Made by a program: the position numbers and the translations under genes. Positions 35,361-42,955 of a DNA stretch of 64,000 bases are shown here, in pieces. The notes under the pieces were generated by a model. It was not told where the DNA came from. It was given only the letters and a program-made list of their open reading frames with translations, and did not search any database. Position 1 is the stretch's first letter. Every line of letters begins with the position of its first letter. The DNA is from Bacteroidota bacterium (lineage in GTDB: Bacteria; Bacteroidota; Bacteroidia; Chitinophagales; Saprospiraceae): the NCBI GenBank assembly GCA_024743405.1, contig JANSWP010000033.1, positions 1 to 64,000 of the forward strand, given 5' to 3'.

Positions 35361-36068
35361 TTAATGATTCTTTGGCTCGTTCTCCTTTTCATTACAACCT
35401 AATAAAGAGAAAGCAAAATATTCCAGCATTTCTTCAACTTCATCAAAATTATCATTTTCAACTTTAACATCTGTGAGTCGTGGCAAGTGGAGTGCGAAGT
35501 AAATGTGATTATTTGCCATTTCGAAAAGGTTGCTCGCCAAAGCGTGCGGGTAAGGGAAATCTTGTTTTACATCCGTGATTACATCCGCGACCTTTTGGGC
35601 TAATTTTTTATAATTAATGAAAAAACCTTCTCGGTTTTCTTCATCTACGGACTTGGTGTGGTAAGCTTTAGTGCCTTCGTCAATGATGATTTTGTGAAGA
35701 ACACTTTCGTTTACATACTCAATGGAAGGGTTATCTTTTGAGGCATAGACGAGGGTTTTGATGATGATCTTTAATTTTCTTTTGGGATCTTGGATGTTCA
35801 TGGTATTAATATCGATTAAATAACTAACCCATTCCCAATACCAAGAAACTAAATAGATTAATAAAAGGTGCTTGTTCTCAAAGTAACGATAAACAGAAGC
35901 CTCTGTCGATTTCATTCGAATAGCCAGCTTTTTAAAGTTGAAGGCTTCGAACCCTATCTCATCAATTAATAAAATACTATGCTTAATTATTTTTTGGCCT
36001 AGTGTTGTTTCCTGTGGATCCCTATGGAAAAGACCTTTGTTTAGAGTAACTTTTATTCCTATTGCCAT
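35361..36068 (-). CDS. TetR/AcrR-type transcriptional regulator
   Basis: 235 residues. The N-terminal helix-turn-helix (about 22-70) has the family layout: QKIIKHSILLIDEIGFEAFNFKKLAIRMKSTEASVYRYFENKHLLLIYLV. The helical C-terminal part (about 75-220) is the ligand/dimer domain. It is divergently transcribed from the SulP transporter and carbonic anhydrase pair, with a candidate operator at 36148-36173. It probably represses that operon and perhaps itself. The ligand is unknown; carbon supply or a related signal would fit the neighbours. Confidence 0.88.
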   Translation of the reverse strand: MAIGIKVTLNKGLFHRDPQETTLGQKIIKHSILLIDEIGFEAFNFKKLAIRMKSTEASVYRYFENKHLLLIYLVSWYWEWVSYLIDINTMNIQDPKRKLKIIIKTLVYASKDNPSIEYVNESVLHKIIIDEGTKAYHTKSVDEENREGFFINYKKLAQKVADVITDVKQDFPYPHALASNLFEMANNHIYFALHLPRLTDVKVENDNFDEVEEMLEYFAFSLLGCNEKENEPKNH

Positions 36069-36147
36069 AAGTCGTGTAACTTTTTTTACAAAAATAATAA
36101 ATCATTTGAACAAGTTTAACCATTTGACGTTCAATGTAAATTATCAA

Positions 36148-36190
36148 AAATAATAGTATTGCTATTATTGAAAAAAGTTTTTTATCTTTG
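36148..36190 (+). promoter_or_regulatory. Promoter of the SulP/carbonic anhydrase operon with overlapping palindrome
   Basis: TATCTTTG at 36183-36190 fits the -7 consensus TAnnTTTG, and a TTG at 36159-36161 lies 21 bases upstream as the -33 element. The palindrome AATAATAG...CTATTATT (centred near 36160) covers the -33 element. This arrangement is what a TetR repressor operator would look like. The transcript would have a leader of about 130 bases. Confidence 0.6.
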
Positions 36191-36324
36191 TAGGGCAAAA
36201 CACTCCCTTAAAAATCTGGGGGGATTAAAAAAGCCCATTAAATTAACAAACTGAGTAAAAGAAGCCGTTATATCGTCATGATTTAACCAGCTAATTTTTT
36301 TCTCACTTATAAAAATTTTATCTT

Positions 36325-37953
36325 ATGAGTACGAAAGTAAACGAAGGAATATTTAAAAATCTGAAGTATGATATGCCTGCTTCTGTTATTGTTTTTTTAG
36401 TGGCTGTACCTCTTTGTCTAGGGATTGCTTTAGCTTCGGGAGCCCCTTTGTTTTCTGGCATTATTGCAGGTATTGTTGGTGGAATTGTAGTAGGTGCACT
36501 TAGTGGTTCTCAATTAGGTGTAAGTGGTCCTGCAGCGGGTTTAGCCGTAATCGTTTTGACGGCGATTCAGGAATTGGGGGCATTTGAAATTTTCCTTTTA
36601 GCCGTGGTAATTGGAGGTGTTTTTCAAACTGTACTTGGTTTTGCTAAAGCGGGTATTATTGGATATTACTTCCCTTCCTCAGTAATTAAAGGGATGCTTT
36701 CTGGAATTGGTATTATTATTATTTTAAAACAAATTCCACATGCATTTGGATACGATAAAGATTATGAGGGAAGTTTATCTTTTGCTCAGCCAGATGGTCA
36801 CAATACTTTTTCTGAACTATTCTATATGTTTGAGGCGATCAATCCTGGTGCTGTAGTCATTACGGTTCTTTCTATGTTCATTTTGATTTTATGGGAACGA
36901 CCCTTTATGAAAAAAATTAAGCTTTTTAAAATGGTTCAAGGACCTCTTGTTGTTGTAACATTAGGGATTTTCTTGAATTTAATTTTCCAAAATATTGATT
37001 CATTATCGCTTAATGCTAATCAAATTGTTGCGATTCCTGTTGCGGATAGCATTTCTGGATTTTTCCAGTTATTTACCTTCCCTGATTTTAGTCAAATTGG
37101 CAACTCAGGTGTATGGATAACAGGTATTACAATTGCAGTGGTAGCCAGTCTAGAAACTTTACTTTGTTTGGAGGCAACAGATAAATTAGATCCATTCAAG
37201 CGTGTAACACCTGCAAATCAAGAGCTAAAAGCCCAAGGTATAGGAAACATCCTTTCTGGCTTAGTCGGTGGGTTGCCAATTACGCAAGTTATTGTGCGTA
37301 GTTCTACAAATATTCAATCTGGTGGTCGAACAAAAATGTCTGCAATTCTTCATGGTGTTGTTTTACTTGGTTGTGCCATGGCGATTCCAAAAATACTGAA
37401 TCTAATTCCATTGGCTAGTTTGGCAGCGATCTTATTTATAGTTGGGTATAAGTTGGCAAAACCAGTTTTGTTCAAACAAATGTATGGACTTGGGAAAACG
37501 CATTTCGTTCCTTTTATGGTAACAATTTTAGGGATTGTTTTTACTGACTTATTAACGGGTATTGGAATTGGAATGGCGGTCGCAATTTTCTTCGTTTTGT
37601 ATAATAATTACAAGAAACCTTTCCTTTTTGAATCTGACAAGCATTTAAAAGACGGCATTATGCGACTAGAATTGGCGGAAGATGTTACCTTTATCAATAA
37701 AGCAAGTATCCAAAGAACTTTGGCTCGAATACCTGATGGCACAAACGTGGTTATTGATGCTTCAAAAACTATAAATATAGACCAAGATGTTGTTGAGATT
37801 ATTGAAGAGTTTAAAATCAGTGCTTTACATCGAAATATTAATTTTAAAATGATAGATCGAAAGACTAGAGGGGTCAAAAATCAGCGGAAAGAAGTTGAGC
37901 ATGCTATTTCTAACAATTTGATTCCAAAAGGAGGTGAAATAGATGTGGTTTAA
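36325..37953 (+). CDS. SulP-family anion transporter (probable bicarbonate transporter)
   Basis: 542 residues with about 11-12 membrane helices (about 15-425). SulP features include VAVPLCLGIALASGAPLFSG, the glycine-rich SGSQLGVSGPAAG and a conserved GLVGGLPITQVIVRSSTNIQSGG motif. A short, degenerate STAS domain ends it (about 440-530, VVIDASKTINIDQDVVEIIEEF). SulP proteins carry sulfate, bicarbonate or other anions. The carbonic anhydrase gene 59 bp downstream makes sodium- or proton-coupled bicarbonate uptake the best guess. Confidence 0.92.
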   Translation: MSTKVNEGIFKNLKYDMPASVIVFLVAVPLCLGIALASGAPLFSGIIAGIVGGIVVGALSGSQLGVSGPAAGLAVIVLTAIQELGAFEIFLLAVVIGGVFQTVLGFAKAGIIGYYFPSSVIKGMLSGIGIIIILKQIPHAFGYDKDYEGSLSFAQPDGHNTFSELFYMFEAINPGAVVITVLSMFILILWERPFMKKIKLFKMVQGPLVVVTLGIFLNLIFQNIDSLSLNANQIVAIPVADSISGFFQLFTFPDFSQIGNSGVWITGITIAVVASLETLLCLEATDKLDPFKRVTPANQELKAQGIGNILSGLVGGLPITQVIVRSSTNIQSGGRTKMSAILHGVVLLGCAMAIPKILNLIPLASLAAILFIVGYKLAKPVLFKQMYGLGKTHFVPFMVTILGIVFTDLLTGIGIGMAVAIFFVLYNNYKKPFLFESDKHLKDGIMRLELAEDVTFINKASIQRTLARIPDGTNVVIDASKTINIDQDVVEIIEEFKISALHRNINFKMIDRKTRGVKNQRKEVEHAISNNLIPKGGEIDVV

Positions 37954-38012
37954 GGGATTATTTTGTTTTCAGTAAGAACGCAATTTTTTATAAATAATTA
38001 AATAATTTAAGA

Positions 38013-38666
38013 ATGAGTAGTATAGATTCTAAAAATCAAACCATAACTCAAACAGCTAAATCACAAGCTGCTTTGTCTCCAGTATCCTCAGTCGAATTAT
38101 TGAAAAAAGGAAATGCAAGGTTCTTAAATGGAGCTCCATTAAACAGAGATCTTCATCAACAAGTACATCAAACTGCATCGGGGCAGTATCCTTTTGCGAC
38201 AGTGGTTAGTTGTATTGATTCACGAATCCCGACTGAAATTATTTTTGATCAAGGTATTGGTGACCTTTTTAATGCTCGAGTAGCGGGTAATTTCGTGAAC
38301 AAAGATATTCTCGGAAGCCTTGAGTTTGCTTGCAAACTTGCTGGCTCAAAGGTTATTGTTGTGATGGGACATACCTCTTGTGGAGCAGTAAAGGGAGCGT
38401 GTGATCACGCTAAACTAGGTAATCTGACTCAAATGTTGGATAAAATAATGCCAGCGGTAGATGCTATTTCAACTCCTGATGGGACAGACCGAAGTTCAAA
38501 AAACTTAGATTTCGTAAATCAAGTTGCTGTCAAAAATGTAGAATTTACTATTGCAAATATCAAATCGGAAAGTTCTGTATTGAATGATATGTTTGAAAAT
38601 GGAGAGATTGATATAGTAGGTGCTATGTACGACGTAAAATCTGGAAAAGTGGACTTTTTGAACTGA
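38013..38666 (+). CDS. Beta-class carbonic anhydrase
   Basis: 217 residues. The zinc-binding residues of beta-carbonic anhydrase are all present: Cys67 and Asp69-Arg71 dyad in CIDSRIP, His120 and Cys123 in GHTSCGAVKGAC. It catalyses reversible hydration of CO2 to bicarbonate, normally in the cytoplasm; no signal peptide is seen. The first ~25 residues are a polar extension. It probably forms an operon with the SulP transporter 59 bp upstream, converting imported bicarbonate to CO2 or balancing pH. Confidence 0.95.
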   Translation: MSSIDSKNQTITQTAKSQAALSPVSSVELLKKGNARFLNGAPLNRDLHQQVHQTASGQYPFATVVSCIDSRIPTEIIFDQGIGDLFNARVAGNFVNKDILGSLEFACKLAGSKVIVVMGHTSCGAVKGACDHAKLGNLTQMLDKIMPAVDAISTPDGTDRSSKNLDFVNQVAVKNVEFTIANIKSESSVLNDMFENGEIDIVGAMYDVKSGKVDFLN

Positions 38667-39471
38667 AACTAATTTAAGGAATAAAGGTTACTTGACTTTG
38701 GATGTTATATGTGTAATCAATTAATTGATTGACTATCAATGTGTTATTGGTTTTTTAGAGAGCCATGATGCATTGATAGTTTGACCTTTAAATGACTACT
38801 TGGTTTTTATCTAAAAGAAAGCTTATTGTTAATTCTATGCCTGATTTTAGACATACTCTAAAAGGAAAAATAACAAGTAAAAAGGGGTAGGATATTTATT
38901 TTCCTCCTCTCTAAAATGAATTTCTTTCTAAGAAAGAAAAAATGGCTCTTTAAAATGTAGAGCCCTTCCAAATCTTCAAATTTAGATTTTTTGCAATGCA
39001 TTTTTTGGGAGATAATCCACTCCACTTCTTTAGTCTCCTGTACTTGCTCTGCCTCTATCTTAAGCCCATCTTGAATCCAACCTACATACTGTCGATAATT
39101 CTTTCTTTTTGGATTGCTGCTTTCGCCGCAAAAATTCTTTTATCCATCTGCCTGCATAATTTTCCTTTTGCGTTAGGAGACGGTTTTTTCTTACGAAGTC
39201 AAAGAAAGTCTAGTATTTAGTAACGCCTAAAGAATAACTCCGACTTTTGCCTATGTATCTTTTGAACTTTTGCGGCGTTAAAAATACTCGCTGATGCGCT
39301 GCCTCCTGCACTGGCTTGTGCCAGAAGGTACAAAGGCGAACGCAAAAAGTATTTTTGCCTTACTAAAATCCAAAATCTACTATTTCAAATTGGCGGACTT
39401 ATTTTTTAGCCGTTACTTAGCCGTAAAGAGTGTAATTTTTTTATTTTTATGCAAGCCCTTATCTTGCATAA
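38667..39471. other. Intergenic region with a hairpin and a repeat element
   Basis: 805 bp. Near the start is a 10-bp-armed hairpin (38732-38741 with 38771-38780; ACTATCAATG), perhaps part of a terminator for the carbonic anhydrase transcript. A smaller hairpin, GGCTCT...AGAGCC, lies near 38947-38966. The rest is repeat material, including the element at 39217-39420. No gene was accepted. Confidence 0.5.
39217..39420. repeat. Repeat element, copy 1 (145-bp core shared with 45900-46044)
   Basis: The core 39276-39420 matches 45900-46044 along its full 145 bp with only a few differences. The left flank (39217-39244) matches the terminal repeat of the element at 19294-19459. The right end (...AGCCGTTACTTAG) is roughly its inverted complement. 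It looks like a mobile, non-autonomous palindromic element. Confidence 0.7.
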
Positions 39472-39978
39472 ATGAAAAACACCAGCTGGATTGCATTATT
39501 ATTTTTATTGTTAGGTTGCCAAGAAAATAAGCCTACGGATGATCAAATATTCAATAAATATTATACTCCTTATTTGGAATACACAAGTTTTAAATCGAAA
39601 GAGGCAACACTTGAAAAACAATTAAATGAGGGCTTAGCGTATTATTTAGCCCAAAATTATGAAGCCGCATTTGATCGGTTTTCAATAATATTAGAAGCTT
39701 ATATAGAGAATCAAATTACTGCTACTTTTTATGCTGCTCTTTGTTTGATAGAAATGGAAGTAACCTCACCTGAACAAAAAGAAATTGTCGAATCATTGCT
39801 CATTGATACCATCAATCAAAATCGAAATCCTTTTATTCGAGAGGCAGAATGGTATCTGTCATTATTTTATTTTAAAAATTTTGATGGAGAAAAAGCGCTA
39901 CCCTTGTTAGAAAATTTAGCGAAGACCAAAGGTACATTTCAAGTTGAATCGCAAGCAATTTTGGCAAAAGTCAAATAA
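39472..39978 (+). CDS. Small TPR-like lipoprotein
   Basis: 168 residues. The lipobox LLLGC gives lipid attachment at Cys16. The mature part is all helical, with TPR-like pairs (ATLEKQLNEGLAYYLAQNYEAAFDRFSII, EAEWYLSLFYFKNFDGEKALPLLENLA). It would be a membrane-anchored periplasmic or outer-membrane adaptor. The next lipoprotein gene starts 71 bp downstream on the same strand, so they may be co-transcribed. The exact function is unknown. Confidence 0.75.
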   Translation: MKNTSWIALLFLLLGCQENKPTDDQIFNKYYTPYLEYTSFKSKEATLEKQLNEGLAYYLAQNYEAAFDRFSIILEAYIENQITATFYAALCLIEMEVTSPEQKEIVESLLIDTINQNRNPFIREAEWYLSLFYFKNFDGEKALPLLENLAKTKGTFQVESQAILAKVK

Positions 39979-40049
39979 AAGCGGCACTTTTGATCTTTCT
40001 TTGATTCTTAGCCGTCAATCCAAAGCCTAAATTCGAAAATATTTTTACT

Positions 40050-41225
40050 ATGTCTTTTTTAAGAAAACTACTCTTAATACTGCCTTTCAGTATCTTATTT
40101 ATTCACTGCAAGGATGATCCTAATAAGATTGATGATGATTCTACCACAGATACTGATACTACCGAAAAGGTAACTTCTAAACCAACTAGCTACTATGTTC
40201 ATTTGACCGGAACTATAAAGGATATTCCAATTACGATGAACTTAGTTCGAAGTCATTCAATACAGACGGCTAGTTCGGAGCCTTCTTTAGAATATTCTGG
40301 CTTTTATTATTATGATAAATACATGGAGCCCATTTCGATAAGCCAATTATCTATTGATTCAAGTGACATGATCCAATTAGTTGAGTGGAGTTCGGATGAA
40401 ACGACTAATCAATTTATGGGGGATTTTGATGAGGGTAATAATTTTGTTGGCGAATGGCAGAATGGTTATCGCCAATATAGTCTGCCTGTCAATTTGAGTG
40501 AATCATATAATGAAGGGAATATTAAATTGGATTATTTTAGCTGGGAAGATTTCCAACCAGCTGATCCCAATAAACCTACTGAAAATGGTATTTCATATGA
40601 ACTAACTACTTTCTGGCCAAGTGACGATAACCTTTTCCTTAAGGCTGAAATCTTGAAATTGATAAATGGAGAGACCAATCAGCCAAGCATCAAAAAGCCT
40701 AAAGATATTTTTGAGTTTAATAAAACTGGCCTACTTGAAGATTATGATTTAATGGTAGAGGATTTCAAAGCAGATAGCATTCCTGTTCCTATGTTTTCTT
40801 ATGATAATGATATGTGTGTAATTTGGAATGAGGATAGTCTTTTGGTGCTTAGCTATCTTTATTATTCTTATGAAGGAGGAGCTCATGGGAATTTTGGAAA
40901 AGATCACGTCAATTTGGATTTAAGATCGAAGTCAAAGCTTCAATTGGAGGATGTTTTTGAGGATGGCTTTGAAGAAAAAATAGCTTCGGCTCTAGAAAAA
41001 GCTTTACGAAGAAAATATGATCTTCGACCCAGTGATGATATTCGAGAAATTGTAGATGTCGATAAAATTCCAGTTACGGACAATTTTTATTTGACAGGTG
41101 GAGGTATCGGTTTTTACTATCCACCCTATGAATTAGGACCTTGGGCTGCTGGTGATTTTGACTTTTTTGTTCGATACGAAGATATAGAGGAACTTTTGAA
41201 GCCTAGTTTTTTGGATAGATTCTAG
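40050..41225 (+). CDS. Lipoprotein with DUF3298 (RsiV-like) C-terminal domain
   Basis: 391 residues. The lipobox FIHC places lipid on Cys20, followed by an Asp/Thr-rich linker. The C-terminal ~190 residues fit the DUF3298/RsiV type: YYSYEGGAHGNFGKDHVNLDL, then LEDVF, and DNFYLTGGGIGFYYPPYELGPWAAGDFDFFVRYEDI. In RsiV this domain binds lysozyme; here the ligand is unknown. No membrane helix other than the lipid anchor is seen, so it is not itself an anti-sigma factor. The MATE gene begins about 20 bp after the stop. Confidence 0.8.
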   Translation: MSFLRKLLLILPFSILFIHCKDDPNKIDDDSTTDTDTTEKVTSKPTSYYVHLTGTIKDIPITMNLVRSHSIQTASSEPSLEYSGFYYYDKYMEPISISQLSIDSSDMIQLVEWSSDETTNQFMGDFDEGNNFVGEWQNGYRQYSLPVNLSESYNEGNIKLDYFSWEDFQPADPNKPTENGISYELTTFWPSDDNLFLKAEILKLINGETNQPSIKKPKDIFEFNKTGLLEDYDLMVEDFKADSIPVPMFSYDNDMCVIWNEDSLLVLSYLYYSYEGGAHGNFGKDHVNLDLRSKSKLQLEDVFEDGFEEKIASALEKALRRKYDLRPSDDIREIVDVDKIPVTDNFYLTGGGIGFYYPPYELGPWAAGDFDFFVRYEDIEELLKPSFLDRF

Positions 41226-41245
41226 ATCTATTGACCCGACGATTA

Positions 41246-42631
41246 ATGAAAAAAATTCTTGAAACCATTCGAATTGTGCTTTCCGGAGAAGAAAAGAACT
41301 TTACCTCCGGGAGTATTAATCGAGCTATAGTGTTGCTTTCTATTCCAATGATTTTGGAAATGGTTATGGAAAGTCTTTTCGCTATTGTAGATGTCTACTT
41401 TGTGGGTAAAGTGAGTACGGAAGCCGTCGCAACGGTAGGTTTAACAGAATCTGTTATTACTATCATATATTCATTAGCGATGGGATTGGCAATGGCATCT
41501 ACCGCAATGATTTCCCGCCGGATTGGAGAGAATAAACCTGAAGAGGCTGCTTCCGCTGCCATGCAAGCTATCTTAATGGCAGTGATAGTTTCTATTATTC
41601 TTGGTATTCTTGGCTTCATTTACGCCGAGTCTATTTTACGGATGCTAGGAGGTAGTGATCACCTAATAGAATCGGGGCTTTGGTACACAAAAATCTTACT
41701 CGGAACCAATATTGTTATTACGCTTCTTTTTGTCTTAAATGCAGTTTTTCGAGGAGCTGGAGATGCGTCTATTGCCATGCGCACCCTATGGATAGCCAAT
41801 GGATTGAATATCCTTTTAGATCCACTTTTTATTTTTGGTATAGGGTTTTTTCCTGAACTAGGTGTTGCAGGAGCTGCTGTAGCTACCACGATTGGTCGGA
41901 GTGTTGGAGTGTCTTATCAATGTTATATGTTGTGGAAAGGAACGGGGGTTATAAGAATTTTGAAAAGGCATTTTGTCATCGTTTGGGCTACGATAATAAA
42001 ATTGGGAGATGTTGCTTTGACGGGGGCTTGGCAGTGGATTGTGGCATCTGCAAGCTGGATCTTTTTAATGAAAATCATCGCTGAATTTGGAGATTCGGTG
42101 ATCGCAGGATATACGATTTCAATTCGAATTTTGATTTTTACTATTCTTCCAAGTTGGGGTATGGCAAATGCGGCTGCTACCTTAGTCGGACAAAATTTGG
42201 GGGCTAATCTGCCAGGTCGAGCAGAAAAGTCTGTTTGGCGAACCTCTTGGCTCAATACTTTTTTTTTAGGGAGCATTGGTATTTTTCTTTTTATTTTTTC
42301 ACAGGAAGTTGTTTCCATTTTTACTAGTGATGTTTTGGCTATCGAAACTGGGGTATTGAGTCTTCGAGTTTTCTGTATTGGATATGTCTTTTTTGCTCCC
42401 GCCATGGTGATCAGTCAAGCTTTTAATGGTGCAGGTGATACTCGAACACCCCTATACATCAATTTCTTTTGTTTTTGGCTAACAGAAATCCCTTTGGCCT
42501 ATTTTTTAGCGAAAACCATAAATTGGGGACCGTCCGGTGTTTTCTGGGCTATTGCAATTGCGGAAGCTTTAATGGGGATTATTTTAATAGTGATGTTCAA
42601 AAGAGGAAAATGGAAAACTATGGAAATTTAG
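41246..42631 (+). CDS. MATE-family multidrug/sodium efflux transporter
   Basis: 461 residues from the ATG at 41246; a TTG at 41231 is a less likely start. Twelve membrane helices in two MatE halves are visible, with family motifs SINRAIVLLSIPMILEMVMES, NAVFRGAGDASIAMR and, in the second half, SQAFNGAGDTRTP. MATE proteins export cationic drugs or metabolites in exchange for Na+ or H+. It lies close behind the DUF3298 lipoprotein and may share its transcript. A terminator-like hairpin follows. Confidence 0.93.
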   Translation: MKKILETIRIVLSGEEKNFTSGSINRAIVLLSIPMILEMVMESLFAIVDVYFVGKVSTEAVATVGLTESVITIIYSLAMGLAMASTAMISRRIGENKPEEAASAAMQAILMAVIVSIILGILGFIYAESILRMLGGSDHLIESGLWYTKILLGTNIVITLLFVLNAVFRGAGDASIAMRTLWIANGLNILLDPLFIFGIGFFPELGVAGAAVATTIGRSVGVSYQCYMLWKGTGVIRILKRHFVIVWATIIKLGDVALTGAWQWIVASASWIFLMKIIAEFGDSVIAGYTISIRILIFTILPSWGMANAAATLVGQNLGANLPGRAEKSVWRTSWLNTFFLGSIGIFLFIFSQEVVSIFTSDVLAIETGVLSLRVFCIGYVFFAPAMVISQAFNGAGDTRTPLYINFFCFWLTEIPLAYFLAKTINWGPSGVFWAIAIAEALMGIILIVMFKRGKWKTMEI

Positions 42632-42955
42632 GGATTGTCTAATTTTGTTAGTATTTTTGATGAAGTTCCAAATTACTTAAAAAATTCTCATTTGATGAGT
42701 TTTTTGGTAATCCCTTAAGCTGCTCTTTTTTGGATTTTTCAAACAAAAAATAATGGTCAGGTGCTATTTTGTAAAATCAATCCTATCTGATTTTATAGTA
42801 ACCTGAAAGCGGTAATTACAGAATCACATTTTAGTTCTAACCCCAATTCTTTTTCATTTAAAAATTAATAAGATTCGCCACCAAATTTCCGTAAATTCGC
42901 GTTCTATTTTCCTACCTAGTACATACACGAGCAAGAAAAGAATAAAAAATATACG
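42632..42955. other. Intergenic region with a terminator
   Basis: 324 bp between the MATE gene and uvrA. It holds the terminator at 42679-42705 and presumably the uvrA promoter, not identified. No other structure was seen. Confidence 0.45.
42679..42705 (+). terminator. Terminator after the MATE gene
   Basis: AAAAAATTCTCAT (42679-42691) pairs imperfectly with ATGAGTTTTTT (42695-42705) and ends in a T run, about 50 bp past the stop. Confidence 0.6.

Noticed and set aside
40050-41225. DUF3298 lipoprotein considered as an anti-sigma factor like RsiV
   Set aside because: It has a lipobox and no cytoplasmic sigma-binding domain or membrane helix, and no sigma factor gene is adjacent.
41923-42405. 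160-codon minus-strand ORF antisense to the MATE gene
   Set aside because: It lacks protein-like composition and lies wholly inside a clear MATE coding sequence; it is a shadow frame.
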